Shown piece after piece: positions 19,737-32,193 of a stretch of DNA of 64,000 nucleotides; position 1 is the first letter of the stretch; each line of letters starts with the position of its first letter. The stretch is taken from contig NZ_CP034447.1 of NCBI RefSeq assembly GCF_003952485.1, positions 5,284,501 to 5,348,500 of the forward strand. Reading direction: 5' to 3'. The notes beneath the pieces were generated by a model that was not told where the DNA came from, searched no databases, and saw only the letters and a program-made list of their open reading frames with translations. This DNA is from Mesorhizobium sp. M1E.F.Ca.ET.045.02.1.1. Its GTDB lineage: Bacteria; Pseudomonadota; Alphaproteobacteria; Rhizobiales; Rhizobiaceae. The position numbers were made by a program, and so were the translations under genes.

Positions 19737-21380
19737 ATGGTTGTGCAAGAAATGGCAAAGTCTGAAACAACCGCGGAAGCAATCACGCGAGCCCTTGTAG
19801 AACACAGCATCGACACCGTGTTCGGCATACCCGGGGTTCATATGTACGATTTCAACGACGCACTCCATCGTGCCGGCGACAAGATTAAATTCATCCATAC
19901 GCGACACGAACAAGGTGCCGCCTACATGGCATATGGCTATGCCAAGGCAACAGGCCGGATTGGTGCGTTCACCGTGGTTCCGGGACCAGGCGTGCTGAAC
20001 GCGGGTGCGGCCCTCTGCACCGCCCTGGGTGCGAACGCGCCGGTGCTTTGCATCACGGGCAACATCATGTCTCACTTGATCGGCAGAGGCCGGGGACAGC
20101 TTCACGAATTGCCGGATCAGCTGGCGACCCTGCGCGGCATAACGAAAGTCGCCGAACGCATTGATCACCAGTCAGAGGCTGGCTTCGTCGTCAGCGAGGT
20201 TATCTCCAAGATGATCTCCGGGCGAAAAGGACCCGGCTCGATCGAAGCGCCGTGGGATGTCTTCGGCCAAAAAGGTCCGGAGGTGCCGATTGTTTCGGCA
20301 GCGCGAGCCGAGAGTGCCCGGCCGGACCCGCTGGCGATTGAGCAGGCCATCCAGCTCATTTCAAATGCCAAACGTCCACTCATCATGGTTGGTGGCGGAG
20401 CGGTTGATGCGCGCAAGCAGGTGCGAGAACTTGCCGAGCGTCTAGGTGCGCCTGTAACGGCTCATCGATCGGGCAAGGGTGTGCTCCCCGACGATCACCC
20501 CAATGCCCTTAATCTGGTCGCAGCATACGACTACTGGAAAGATACCGACCTTCTTATCGGTGTCGGCAGCCGCCTTGAATTGCAGTTCATGCGCTGGCGA
20601 TATATTCCAAAGAACCTCAAAGTCATCCGGATTGACATCGATCCGAAGGAGATGGTTCGCCTGCGTCCGGACGCCGCGATCGTGGCGGATGCGGCCGATG
20701 GCGTCGATGCTCTTCTCGAACAGGCACCTCGATCTTCAATCGATATGCGCCTGGAAGATTTCGCTCGCCTGAACAATGCCGCGAGGGAACGCTTCGCTGC
20801 CGTAGAACCTCAGGTTTCCTACGTCAACGCGATCCGGCGCGCACTGCCGAGGGACGGCTTCTTTGTCGAGGAGATCAGCCAGGTGGGCTTCACCGCCCGG
20901 TTCGCGTTCCCGGTTTTCGCTCCCCTGCAATACGTGACCTGCGGCTATCAGGAAACTCTGGGTTTCGGGTTCAATACCGCGTTGGGCGTCAAGGTTGCTC
21001 ATCCGGACAAGATGGTGATCTCCGTCTCCGGCGACGGCGGTTTCATGTTTGGCCTCCAGGAGCTTGCAACCGCGGTTCAACATCGCATCAACGTGATAGC
21101 GATCGTGTTCAATAACGGTTCTTTTGGGAACGTGCTGAGAGACCAGAGACAATCGTATGACGGTCGCTACCTGGGGTCGGAGCTGACCAATCCGGACTTT
21201 GTGAAGCTCGCCGAGAGCTTCAATATCCCGGCCTTCAAAGCGACGACGCCCGAGGAGCTCGAGCGATTGATAACGACTTGCGCGACCCTAGACAGCCCCG
21301 TGTTGATCGAAGTGCCTGTGGACAGAGGGTCCGAAGTGAGTCCCTGGACGTATCTCCATCCCGCTCCCCATCCAGATTAA
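19737..21380 (+). CDS. Thiamine pyrophosphate-binding enzyme, acetolactate synthase-like
   Basis: A 547-aa TPP enzyme with the three usual domains. RHEQGAAYMAYGYA near residue 59 gives the catalytic Glu, residues about 195-330 form the central domain, and GDGGFMFGLQELATAVQH starts the GDG...NN cofactor motif, closed by FNNGSFG. Relatives include acetolactate synthase, benzoylformate decarboxylase and others, so the reaction cannot be fixed. It has no small-subunit neighbour, so a biosynthetic ALS is unlikely. Third positions look less GC-rich than in neighbours. ATG 19752 is an alternative start. Confidence 0.82.
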   Translation: MVVQEMAKSETTAEAITRALVEHSIDTVFGIPGVHMYDFNDALHRAGDKIKFIHTRHEQGAAYMAYGYAKATGRIGAFTVVPGPGVLNAGAALCTALGANAPVLCITGNIMSHLIGRGRGQLHELPDQLATLRGITKVAERIDHQSEAGFVVSEVISKMISGRKGPGSIEAPWDVFGQKGPEVPIVSAARAESARPDPLAIEQAIQLISNAKRPLIMVGGGAVDARKQVRELAERLGAPVTAHRSGKGVLPDDHPNALNLVAAYDYWKDTDLLIGVGSRLELQFMRWRYIPKNLKVIRIDIDPKEMVRLRPDAAIVADAADGVDALLEQAPRSSIDMRLEDFARLNNAARERFAAVEPQVSYVNAIRRALPRDGFFVEEISQVGFTARFAFPVFAPLQYVTCGYQETLGFGFNTALGVKVAHPDKMVISVSGDGGFMFGLQELATAVQHRINVIAIVFNNGSFGNVLRDQRQSYDGRYLGSELTNPDFVKLAESFNIPAFKATTPEELERLITTCATLDSPVLIEVPVDRGSEVSPWTYLHPAPHPD

Positions 21381-21482
21381 GATCGTCCGCCGCTTCGCCA
21401 GAACCGGTTCGCATTGGCTTGCGTACCGGTTTGCCTTTGCGATCAGATGATTTTCATTAGCCGGCTCATACCTTTTCATTGC

Positions 21483-21516
21483 TTTCGTTTTCCGATATAG
21501 GCAGGAAAAACGAAAA
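21483..21516. promoter_or_regulatory. Candidate GlpR operator upstream of glpR
   Basis: An inverted repeat, TTTCGTTTTCC at 21483-21493 and GGAAAAACGAAAA at 21504-21516, lies just before the glpR start. Its TTTCG/CGAAA half-sites recur in the glpR-glpD gap. This is what DeoR/GlpR-type repressors recognise, so autoregulation is plausible. Inferred from sequence only. Confidence 0.45.
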
Positions 21517-21529
21517 TGGAGGATGCCGG

Positions 21530-22297
21530 ATGTTTCTTTCGCCACGTCATACCGAAATCATCCAGATGGCGAAGGACCATGGCCGGGTGCTGGTCGAAGA
21601 TTTGGCGACGCATTTCAGCGTGACGCCGCAGACGATCCGCAAGGATCTCAACGATCTCTGCGATCAGCGCCTGCTGACGCGTGTCCATGGCGGGGCGCTG
21701 TTTCCGTCCGGCATCGAGAACATGGAATATGAGGCGCGGCGCAAGATCGCCGCCGAGGAGAAGGAGGCGATCGGCCGCGCCGCGGCCAGGTTGATCCCCG
21801 ACAATGCCTCGCTTTTCATCAACATCGGCACCACGACGGAAGCCGTCAGCAAGGCGCTGCTCGACCATAACGGGCTTATGGTCATCACCAATAACATCAA
21901 TGTTGCCAATAGGATGCGTATTTATCCTTCGATAGAGGTGGTGATAGCCGGCGGCGTGGTGCGCGGCTCCGACGGCGGTGTCGTCGGCGAGGCAGCCGTC
22001 GATTTCATCCGGCAGTTCAAGGTCGACTACGCCGTCATCGGCGCCTCGGCCATCGACCATGACGGCGCGCTGCTCGACTTCGATTTTCGCGAGGTGAAGG
22101 TGGCGCAAGCCATCATCGCCAATGCGCGTCACGTGATTCTCGTCTCCGACCAGACCAAATTCGAGCGCACGGCGCCGGTTCGCATCGGCCACCTGTCACA
22201 GGTCAACACCTTCATCACCGACCGTTGCGACATCCCTTCGGTGCGAAGGATCTGCGAGGAAAAAGAGGTTCGTTTGATCGAGACGGCGCTCGAATAA
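21530..22297 (+). CDS. glpR: DeoR family regulator, glycerol regulon repressor
   Basis: A 255-aa DeoR-type repressor. An N-terminal winged helix-turn-helix (residues 3-57, RVLVEDLATHFSVTPQTIRKDLNDL) is followed by a C-terminal sugar-phosphate-binding domain with FINIGTTTEAVSKAL and VITNNINVA. The position next to glpD and glycerol transport genes points to glycerol-3-phosphate as inducer. The start MFLSPRHTEI at 21530 follows GGAGGATG. Confidence 0.88.
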   Translation: MFLSPRHTEIIQMAKDHGRVLVEDLATHFSVTPQTIRKDLNDLCDQRLLTRVHGGALFPSGIENMEYEARRKIAAEEKEAIGRAAARLIPDNASLFINIGTTTEAVSKALLDHNGLMVITNNINVANRMRIYPSIEVVIAGGVVRGSDGGVVGEAAVDFIRQFKVDYAVIGASAIDHDGALLDFDFREVKVAQAIIANARHVILVSDQTKFERTAPVRIGHLSQVNTFITDRCDIPSVRRICEEKEVRLIETALE

Positions 22298-22338
22298 GCG
22301 TCGTCTCACGGCCGTCTCACACGCCTGTGATATTTCGT

Positions 22339-22385
22339 TTGACATTCGTTCTTAGTTCGAAATAATCCATCACGGTTTCGCGAAA
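22339..22385 (+). promoter_or_regulatory. Promoter and operator-like palindromes of the glp operon
   Basis: TTGACA at 22339-22344 and ATAATC at 22362-22367 are 17 bp apart, a strong sigma-70-like promoter. The spacer holds TTCG...CGAA half-sites, and a perfect 10-bp palindrome TTTCGCGAAA lies at 22376-22385, near the expected transcription start. Half-sites match those upstream of glpR. GlpR binding here would block transcription of glpD and the genes behind it. Confidence 0.6.
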
Positions 22386-22423
22386 CACAAAAATGGTGCA
22401 ATGCGAAATCGCGGAGGAACCCT

Positions 22424-23944
22424 GTGGACTCATCACCGATCCATGACATTTTCGTCATAGGTGGCGGCATCAACGGCTGCGGCATCGCCCGTGACGCCGT
22501 TGGCCGCGGATTTTCGGTTTTCCTGGCCGAGATGAACGATCTCGCCAGCGGGACTTCGTCCGGCTCGACCAAGCTGATCCATGGCGGCCTGCGCTATCTC
22601 GAGTTCTATGAATTCCGGCTGGTGCGCGAAGCGCTGATGGAGCGCGAGATCCTTTGGAAGAACGCGCCGCATATCATCTGGCCGATGCGCTTCGTCCTTC
22701 CCTACGCCAAGGGCCTGCGCCCGGCCTGGCTGATCCGGCTCGGCCTGTTCCTCTACGACCATATCGGCGGGCGCAAGCTGCTGCCGGCGACGAAAACGCT
22801 GGACATGGCCACCGATCCGGCCGGCAAGCCGCTGAAACCGCTCTTCCGCAAGGCCTTCGAATATTCGGACGGCTGGGTCAACGATGCCCGCCTGGTGGCG
22901 CTCAATGCCCGCGACGCGGCGGACCGAGGCGCCATCATCCGCACCCGAACCAAAGTTGTAAGCGCGCGCCGCGACGGAGCGCTGTGGACGATCAAGATCC
23001 GGAATGTGCTGACCGGCGAGACCGAGGAAGTCCGCGCTCGCCTTCTCGTCAACGCCGCCGGGCCCTGGGTCGACCAGGTGCTGGCAAAGGCGGTCGGCCA
23101 GAACGATGTGCACAATGTCCGTCTGGTGCAGGGCAGCCACATCGTCATCCGCAAGAAGTTCGACGATCCGCGGGCCTATTTCTTCCAGAACAAGGACGGG
23201 CGCATCATCTTCGCCATTCCCTACGAGGAAGAGTTCACGCTGATCGGCACCACCGACCGCGACTATCCGGGCGATCCGCATGACGTGAAGATCAGCGATG
23301 CCGAGATCGACTATCTCTGCGCCGCAGCAAGCGAATATTTCGCTCAAGCCGTCAAGCGTTCGGACATCGTCTGGACCTATTCGGCGGTACGCCCGCTCTA
23401 TGATGACGGCGCCTCGAAGGCGCAGGAAGCGACGCGCGACTATGTGCTGAAGGCCGATGGCGGGGAGGGCGCGGCCCCCTTGCTCAATTCATTCGGCGGC
23501 AAGATCACGACGTTCCGCCGGCTGGCGGAATCGATGCTGGAGAAGATCGAAGGTTTTCTCGGCAAGCGCGGCAAACCATGGACCGCCAATGCGCCGCTGC
23601 CCGGCGGCGATTTTCCGGCGACCGGTTTCGACGCGCAGGTATCAAAGCTCAAGAACGTCTATCCGTTCCTCGATCAGCGGCTGGCGCGCAGGCTCACCCG
23701 GCTCTACGGCACGCGCGCCGAGAAGCTGCTTGGGCTGGCCAAGTCGAATGCCGATCTCGGCCGCAATTTCGGCGCCGACCTTTACGAGGCCGAGGTGCGC
23801 TATCTCGTCGAGAACGAATGGGCCGTCACCGCCGAGGACGTGCTGTGGCGCAGGACCAAGCGCGGCCTGCATTTCAGCCGCGAGCAGACGGCGGCCTTGG
23901 AAGAATTCATGCGTGGCCGGCGCCACGTCGCGGCGGCCGAGTGA
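22424..23944 (+). CDS. glpD: Glycerol-3-phosphate dehydrogenase, FAD-dependent
   Basis: A 506-aa aerobic flavoenzyme that oxidises glycerol-3-phosphate to dihydroxyacetone phosphate at the inner membrane. The FAD motif VIGGGINGCGIARDA lies at residues 12-26, followed by LASGTSSGSTKLIHGGLRYLE, the family signature. GTG start with CGGAGGA 6 bases upstream. It leads an operon with an ABC importer and glpK. Confidence 0.96.
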   Translation: MDSSPIHDIFVIGGGINGCGIARDAVGRGFSVFLAEMNDLASGTSSGSTKLIHGGLRYLEFYEFRLVREALMEREILWKNAPHIIWPMRFVLPYAKGLRPAWLIRLGLFLYDHIGGRKLLPATKTLDMATDPAGKPLKPLFRKAFEYSDGWVNDARLVALNARDAADRGAIIRTRTKVVSARRDGALWTIKIRNVLTGETEEVRARLLVNAAGPWVDQVLAKAVGQNDVHNVRLVQGSHIVIRKKFDDPRAYFFQNKDGRIIFAIPYEEEFTLIGTTDRDYPGDPHDVKISDAEIDYLCAAASEYFAQAVKRSDIVWTYSAVRPLYDDGASKAQEATRDYVLKADGGEGAAPLLNSFGGKITTFRRLAESMLEKIEGFLGKRGKPWTANAPLPGGDFPATGFDAQVSKLKNVYPFLDQRLARRLTRLYGTRAEKLLGLAKSNADLGRNFGADLYEAEVRYLVENEWAVTAEDVLWRRTKRGLHFSREQTAALEEFMRGRRHVAAAE

Positions 23945-23983
23945 AGGCCGCCCGGTAATGCGAAAGGCCTGGGAGGAGGCGTG

Positions 23984-25063
23984 ATGCTGGAACTGAGGAA
24001 CGTGACGAAGACGGTCGGCGCGCAGGAGCATATCCGCGACGTGTCGCTGACGCTTCAGCACGGCTCGCTGAACGTTCTGCTCGGACCGACGCTTTCGGGC
24101 AAGACCAGCCTGATGCGGCTGATGGCCGGCCTCGACGCGCCGAGCTCCGGCTCGGTGTGGTTCGACGGCAAGGATGTCACCGTACAGCCGGTGCAGAAGC
24201 GCAATGTCGCCATGGTCTATCAGCAGTTCATCAACTATCCGGCGATGACCGTCTACGAGAACATCGCCTCGCCGCTTCGGGTCGCGGGCGTCGAGCAGGC
24301 CAGGATCGACAAGGATGTGCGCAACGCCGCCGCGCTGCTGAAGCTCACGCCCTATCTCGACCGCACGCCGCTCAGCCTGTCCGGCGGCCAGCAGCAGCGC
24401 ACCGCGCTCGCCCGTGCCATCGTCAAGAACGCCAGCCTCGTCCTGCTCGACGAGCCCTTAGCCAATCTCGACTACAAGCTGCGCGAGGAATTGCGCGCCG
24501 AACTGCCGAAGATCTTCGCCGCTGCCGGCACGATCTTCGTCTATGCCACGACCGAGCCGCATGAGGCGCTTTTGCTCGGCGGCAACACAGCCACCCTCTC
24601 CGAAGGCCGTGTCACGCAATTCGGGCCGACCATCGAAGTGTTCCGCAAGCCGGCCGACCTGGTGACGGCCAGGACCTTCGCCGACCCGCCGCTCAACTCG
24701 ATCGTGCTCGCCAAGAAGGGATCGGATTTCCTGCTCGAAGGCGGTGTCAAGCTGCCGGTGCCGCCGGAGCTGCTCGGCATTCCCGACGCGAGCTACACGA
24801 TCGGCTTCCAGCCGCATCATCTGTCGCTCGAACGTCCCAACGCCAGCGCCGTGCCGGTGCGGGCCAAGGTCACCATCACCGAGATCACCGGCTCGGAGAG
24901 CTTCGTCCATCTCGACTTCGCCGACGCGCGCTGGGTGATGCTGGCGCACGGCATCCTCGACTTCGAGACCGACGACGAGGTCGAGGTGTTCATCGATCCG
25001 CGCCACATCATGGTGTTCGACCAGAACGGCAGCGCCGTGACGGCGTCGAAGCTGGCGGCCTGA
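23984..25063 (+). CDS. glpS: Glycerol ABC importer ATPase 1 (H-loop His absent)
   Basis: A 359-aa ABC ATPase of the MalK-like class with a C-terminal TOBE-type domain (about 260-350). Walker A is GPTLSGKT (34-41), Q-loop Gln80, signature LSGGQ (132-136), Walker B LLDE with Glu157. At the H-loop, where the partner protein has His199, alignment puts Thr190 (YATTEPHEA). The gene name follows the glpSTPQUV glycerol importer described in Rhizobium leguminosarum. Start ATG 23984 behind GGAGGAGG. Confidence 0.88.
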   Translation: MLELRNVTKTVGAQEHIRDVSLTLQHGSLNVLLGPTLSGKTSLMRLMAGLDAPSSGSVWFDGKDVTVQPVQKRNVAMVYQQFINYPAMTVYENIASPLRVAGVEQARIDKDVRNAAALLKLTPYLDRTPLSLSGGQQQRTALARAIVKNASLVLLDEPLANLDYKLREELRAELPKIFAAAGTIFVYATTEPHEALLLGGNTATLSEGRVTQFGPTIEVFRKPADLVTARTFADPPLNSIVLAKKGSDFLLEGGVKLPVPPELLGIPDASYTIGFQPHHLSLERPNASAVPVRAKVTITEITGSESFVHLDFADARWVMLAHGILDFETDDEVEVFIDPRHIMVFDQNGSAVTASKLAA

Positions 25064-25073
25064 GGAGGAAGCG

Positions 25074-27008
<1,935 letters not shown>

Positions 27009-27009
27009 G

Positions 27010-27924
<915 letters not shown>

Positions 27925-27992
27925 TGAAACGAACACATAAGTTCATCCTCACCACCATCGCCAAGGGCTTTGCCCTGGGGAGGGTCTAAGCC

Positions 27993-28280
27993 ATGAACCT
28001 CGACTTCTCGTGGATGGCGTGGACCTTGCCGACGGCCGCCTTCTTCATCGTCATCGTGCTGATGCTCTGCGGCATGGGCGTCTGGGAATATGTCTCGCCG
28101 GGCGGCAATCCGCGCGTCGGCGTGCTGCGCTTCGAGACGACGCGCGGCGACCGTCTCTTCCTGTCGCTGCTCGGCAGCGCCTTTATCCATCTCGCTTGGC
28201 TGGGTTTTGTCGGACCCAACCTGTGGTGGGCTCTCGCTCTCTCCGTAGTCTACGCCATCGGCGTGTTCCGCTACGTATAG
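27993..28280 (+). CDS. glpU: DUF2160 small membrane protein of the glycerol importer
   Basis: A 95-aa protein with two or three membrane helices, opening DFSWMAWTLPTAAFFIVIV, of the DUF2160 family. Its homologue is part of the glpSTPQUV importer operon in R. leguminosarum; the mechanistic role is unclear. The ribosome site is GGGGAGGG in the duplicated 3' end of glpQ. Confidence 0.85.
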   Translation: MNLDFSWMAWTLPTAAFFIVIVLMLCGMGVWEYVSPGGNPRVGVLRFETTRGDRLFLSLLGSAFIHLAWLGFVGPNLWWALALSVVYAIGVFRYV

Positions 28281-28357
28281 AGGGGGAAACTGTCGGAGCG
28301 GTCGCGTGCTGGGCGGCCGCTCCAGATCGCACTTGAAACCTAAAACGGAGGAAACAC

Positions 28358-30085
28358 ATGCGACGGCAAATTTTAACATCAACGACCGCCATTGCCCTGT
28401 TGCTCGGGGCTGGCAACGCCTATGCCGGTATGGACGAGGCCAAGGCTTTCTTGGACAAGGAGATCGGTCCACTCTCGACGCTCTCGCGCGCCGATCAGGA
28501 AAAGGAAATGCAGTGGTTTATCGACGCTGCCAAGCCGTTTGCCGGCATGGACATCAAGGTCGTGTCGGAAACCATCGCGACCCATTCCTATGAGTCGCAG
28601 GTGTTGGCGCCTGCTTTCTCCGCCATCACCGGCATCAAGGTCACGCACGACACGATCCAGGAAGGCGATGTCGTCGAGAAGATCCAGACCCAGATGCAGA
28701 CCGGCCAGAACCTCTATGACGGCTGGGTCAACGATTCCGACCTGATCGGCACGCACTGGCGCTACCAGCAGGTGCGCAATCTCTCCGACTGGATGGAAGG
28801 CGACGGCAAGGACGTCACCAATCCGAACCTCGACCTGAAGGACTTCATCGGCACCTCCTTCACCACCGCTCCGGACAAGAAGCTTTACCAGCTTCCCGAC
28901 CAGCAGTTCGCGAACCTGTACTGGTTCCGTTACGACTGGTTCAACGACGAAAAGAACAAGGCCGATTTCAAGGCCAAGTACGGCTACGACCTTGGCGTGC
29001 CGGTCAACTGGTCAGCCTATGAGGACATCGCCGAATTCTTCACCGGCCGCGAGATCGATGGCAAGAAGGTCTACGGTCACATGGACTACGGCAAGAAGGA
29101 CCCGTCGCTCGGCTGGCGGTTCACCGACGCCTGGCTGTCCATGGCCGGCAATGGCGACAAAGGCATTCCGAACGGCCTGCCGGTCGACGAGTGGGGCATC
29201 AAGGTCGACGAGAATTCGCGCCCCGTCGGCTCCTGCACCGCACGTGGCGGCGACACCAATGGTCCGGCTGCTGTCTACTCGATCCAGAAGTATCTCGACT
29301 GGCTGAAGGCCTACGCTCCGGCGGAAGCCCAAGGCATGACCTTCTCTGAAGCCGGCCCGGTTCCGGCGCAGGGTGCGGTTGCCCAGCAGATGTTCTGGTA
29401 CACCGCCTTCACCGCCTCGATGGTCGACGCCGGCGCCAAGGCGGTGCTGAACGACGATGGCACGCCGAAATGGCGCATGGCGCCGTCGCCGCACGGCGTC
29501 TACTGGAAGGACGGCATGAAGCTTGGCTACCAGGACGTGGGTTCCTGGACGCTGATGAAGTCGACGCCGACCGACCGCGCCAAGGCCGCCTGGCTCTACG
29601 CGCAGTTCGTCACCTCGAAGACCGTCGACGTGAAGAAGAGCCATGTCGGCCTGACCTTCATCCGCGAGAGCACGATCCACGACAAGAGCTTCACCGAGCG
29701 TGCTCCGAAGCTCGGCGGCCTGATTGAGTTCTATCGCTCGCCGGCCCGTGTCCAGTGGTCGCCGACCGGCACCAACGTGCCTGACTACCCGAAGCTGGCC
29801 CAGCTCTGGTGGCAGGCGATCGGCGATGCCTCATCGGGCGCCAAGACCGCGCAGGAAGCGATGGACTCGCTCTGCGCCGAGCAGGAAAAGGTCATGAGCC
29901 GCATCGAGAAGTCGGGCGTCCAGGGCGATATCGGCCCGAAGATGGCCGAAGAGCACGACCTTGCCTACTGGAACGCCGACGCGGTCAAGAAGGGCAATCT
30001 CGCGCCCCAGCTCAAGATCGAGAACGAGAAGGAAAAGCCGATCACCATCAACTACGACGAACTGGTGAAGAGCTGGCAGAAGTAA
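28358..30085 (+). CDS. glpV: Glycerol ABC importer, periplasmic substrate-binding protein
   Basis: A 575-aa extracellular solute-binding protein, large for its class. Signal peptide residues 1-23 end GNAYA. The mature part has the two-lobed type-1 fold pattern (ETIATHSYESQVLAPAFSAITG near the start). It would capture glycerol or a related polyol for the GlpPQ channel. The ribosome site is CGGAGGAA. Two hairpins between it and glpK may set relative expression. Confidence 0.88.
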   Translation: MRRQILTSTTAIALLLGAGNAYAGMDEAKAFLDKEIGPLSTLSRADQEKEMQWFIDAAKPFAGMDIKVVSETIATHSYESQVLAPAFSAITGIKVTHDTIQEGDVVEKIQTQMQTGQNLYDGWVNDSDLIGTHWRYQQVRNLSDWMEGDGKDVTNPNLDLKDFIGTSFTTAPDKKLYQLPDQQFANLYWFRYDWFNDEKNKADFKAKYGYDLGVPVNWSAYEDIAEFFTGREIDGKKVYGHMDYGKKDPSLGWRFTDAWLSMAGNGDKGIPNGLPVDEWGIKVDENSRPVGSCTARGGDTNGPAAVYSIQKYLDWLKAYAPAEAQGMTFSEAGPVPAQGAVAQQMFWYTAFTASMVDAGAKAVLNDDGTPKWRMAPSPHGVYWKDGMKLGYQDVGSWTLMKSTPTDRAKAAWLYAQFVTSKTVDVKKSHVGLTFIRESTIHDKSFTERAPKLGGLIEFYRSPARVQWSPTGTNVPDYPKLAQLWWQAIGDASSGAKTAQEAMDSLCAEQEKVMSRIEKSGVQGDIGPKMAEEHDLAYWNADAVKKGNLAPQLKIENEKEKPITINYDELVKSWQK

Positions 30086-30092
30086 CGGCATG

Positions 30093-30114
30093 ACATGGGC
30101 GTGCTCGCCCATGT
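30093..30114 (+). terminator. Hairpin after glpV
   Basis: An 8-bp perfect stem ACATGGGC/GCCCATGT with a 6-base loop, starting 7 bp past the glpV stop. No T-run follows. It may protect the upstream mRNA or attenuate transcription before glpK. Confidence 0.5.
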
Positions 30115-30123
30115 TAGGAAATG

Positions 30124-30152
30124 CAGGGGAGGCGGCTTTGCCGTCTCCCCTG
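30124..30152 (+). terminator. Strong hairpin between glpV and glpK
   Basis: A 13-bp stem (CAGGGGAGGCGGC with GCCGTCTCCCCTG, one G-U pair) closed by a TTT loop, followed by TTCTATGAG rather than a T-run. It lies 25 bp before the glpK start, so it could act as attenuator or processing site that uncouples glpK from the importer genes. Confidence 0.55.
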
Positions 30153-30177
30153 TTCTATGAGAAGTGGAGGGAACGGA

Positions 30178-31671
30178 ATGAGCGGTTTTGTGCTGGCCAT
30201 CGACCAGGGAACGACATCGACCCGGGCGATCCTGTTCGACGACGAGATGAAGGTAGCAGGCATCGGCCAGCAGGAATTTCCGCAGCATTATCCGGCCTCC
30301 GGCTGGGTCGAGCATGACCCGGAAGACATCTGGTCAAGCGTGGTCGCGACGGTCAAAGCGGCGCTGAAAGCGGCCGGCCGCGCAGCATTCGACGTGGCGG
30401 CGATCGGCATCACCAACCAGCGCGAGACGGTCGTCATCTGGGACAAGGCGACCGGCAAGCCGATCCACAACGCCATCGTCTGGCAGGACCGGCGCACCGC
30501 GCCGCTTTGCCAGAAGCTCCGGAAGCAGGGGCTGGAGAAGAAATTCACCCGCAAGACCGGGCTGCTGCTCGACCCCTATTTCTCCGGCACCAAGATCGCC
30601 TGGATGCTGGACAAGGTGAAGGGCGCGAGGAAGCGCGCCGAGAAGGGCGAACTGCTCGCCGGCACGATCGACAGTTTCCTGATCTGGCGGCTGACCGGCG
30701 GCAAGGTGCACGCCACCGACGCCACCAACGCCTCGCGCACACTGATCTACAACATCGAGAAGAACGCCTGGGACGACGAGCTGCTGTCGATCCTGAACAT
30801 ACCGGCCGCGATCCTGCCGCAGGTGAAGGATTGCGCCGATGATTTCGGCGTCGCCGAGAAGAGCCTTTTCGGCGCCGAGATGAGGATCTTCGGGGTCGCC
30901 GGCGACCAGCATGCGGCGACCATCGGCCAGGCCTGTTTCGAGCCCGGCATGATGAAATCCACTTACGGCACCGGCTGCTTCGCGCTGCTCAACACCGGCG
31001 CCGACCTGGTGCGCTCGAAGAACCGGCTGCTCACCACCATCGCCTATCGGCTGAACGGCAGGACCACCTATGCGCTGGAAGGCTCGATCTTCATTGCGGG
31101 CGCCGCCGTGCAATGGCTGCGCGACGGCATCAAGGTGATCGGCAAGGCCGAGCAGAGCGGTGCGCTCGCCGCGGCCGCCGATCCGGCGCAGGCTGTCTAT
31201 CTGGTGCCGGCCTTCGTCGGGCTCGGCGCGCCGCATTGGGACGCCGATGCGCGCGGTTCCATCTTTGGCCTGACCCGCAATTCTGGTCCGGCGGAGTTCG
31301 CGCGCGCGGCTCTCGAATCTGTCGCCTACCAGACCCGTGACCTGCTCGACGCGATGCGCAAGGACTGGAAAGGCGCCTCGGCCAGAACCGTGCTTCGGGT
31401 CGATGGCGGCATGGTGGCGTCGGACTGGACCATGCAACGGCTGGCCGACATTCTCGACGCGCCGGTTGACCGCCCGACCATCCTGGAGACGACTGCGCTG
31501 GGCGCCGCCTGGCTCGCCGGATCGAAAGCCGGTGTGTGGCCGAAGGCGAAGGAATTCGCCAAGACCTGGGCGCTCGACCGCCGCTTCAAGCCGGACATGG
31601 ATGCCGGCACGCGCTCGGCAAAGCTCGCGGGTTGGCGCGATGCCGTGCGCAGGACGCTGAGCACGAACTGA
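30178..31671 (+). CDS. glpK: Glycerol kinase
   Basis: A 497-aa FGGY-family kinase that phosphorylates glycerol to glycerol-3-phosphate using ATP. Motifs include [15 protein letters not shown] at the N terminus, [17 protein letters not shown], and the C-terminal [15 protein letters not shown] and GLGAPHWD. It supplies the substrate of GlpD, completing uptake, phosphorylation and oxidation in one cluster. The start at 30178 follows GGAGGGAAC. Confidence 0.97.
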   Translation: MSGFVLAIDQGTTSTRAILFDDEMKVAGIGQQEFPQHYPASGWVEHDPEDIWSSVVATVKAALKAAGRAAFDVAAIGITNQRETVVIWDKATGKPIHNAIVWQDRRTAPLCQKLRKQGLEKKFTRKTGLLLDPYFSGTKIAWMLDKVKGARKRAEKGELLAGTIDSFLIWRLTGGKVHATDATNASRTLIYNIEKNAWDDELLSILNIPAAILPQVKDCADDFGVAEKSLFGAEMRIFGVAGDQHAATIGQACFEPGMMKSTYGTGCFALLNTGADLVRSKNRLLTTIAYRLNGRTTYALEGSIFIAGAAVQWLRDGIKVIGKAEQSGALAAAADPAQAVYLVPAFVGLGAPHWDADARGSIFGLTRNSGPAEFARAALESVAYQTRDLLDAMRKDWKGASARTVLRVDGGMVASDWTMQRLADILDAPVDRPTILETTALGAAWLAGSKAGVWPKAKEFAKTWALDRRFKPDMDAGTRSAKLAGWRDAVRRTLSTN

Positions 31672-31684
31672 GACCCATCAAAGA

Positions 31685-31710
31685 GAGCCCGCGCCTTTCG
31701 ATGCGGGCTC
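31685..31710 (+). terminator. Hairpin downstream of glpK
   Basis: GAGCCCGC and GCGGGCTC form an 8-bp stem around a 10-base loop, 13 bp after the glpK stop. The next bases are GGTCAAC, so this is not a classical T-tailed terminator. It lies in the convergent gap before the BA14K gene. Confidence 0.55.
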
Positions 31711-31743
31711 GGTCAACGACTCTGCGGTACCGACTGGGGCCCG

Positions 31744-32193
31744 TCAGTAGGGCGAGCGGCACTCGCGTCTGCCGTATCTGGACAAGTATGTATTGTCCGA
31801 GGCGCGATAGCTTCTGTAGTGGTCGTAGCACCACTGTACATGCGCATCCGCATAGCGGTTCTGGCTGTTAACGATCGCGCCGGTGATCAGCGCGCCGGTA
31901 GCGAATGCCGCAAGCGGGAACCAGAAATCGCCGTGACGGCGATAGCCGCGATGATATTCGCGGTAGCCGCGATGGCCGTTCCAGTACACGGCACCATTGC
32001 GCTCATACATGGCGCTTTGGGAGCGATTGAAACTACGGCGCTTTCTCCAGTCCTGGTATTGTACTGTCTGGACATTCGAGAGGTCCTGGCCTTGCGGCAC
32101 ATAGTTCGGCTGAGCATTGACCGGCACGATCTCCGCCGCAGCGAACGAAACCGATAGCGCGGTTGCCAGCAGACCCGATGAAATCTTGTTCAT
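31744..32193 (-). CDS. BA14K family exported protein
   Basis: A 149-aa protein with a signal peptide (about residues 1-27) and a C-terminal segment HVQWCYDHYRSYRASDNTYL that matches the BA14K (lectin-like, Brucella 14-kDa antigen) family. A glycine/tyrosine/histidine-rich stretch (near 75-90) and one hydrophobic helix precede it. Role in the envelope is unknown. The start MNKISSG at 32193 follows GAGGAGAAG. Confidence 0.82.
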   Translation of the reverse strand: MNKISSGLLATALSVSFAAAEIVPVNAQPNYVPQGQDLSNVQTVQYQDWRKRRSFNRSQSAMYERNGAVYWNGHRGYREYHRGYRRHGDFWFPLAAFATGALITGAIVNSQNRYADAHVQWCYDHYRSYRASDNTYLSRYGRRECRSPY

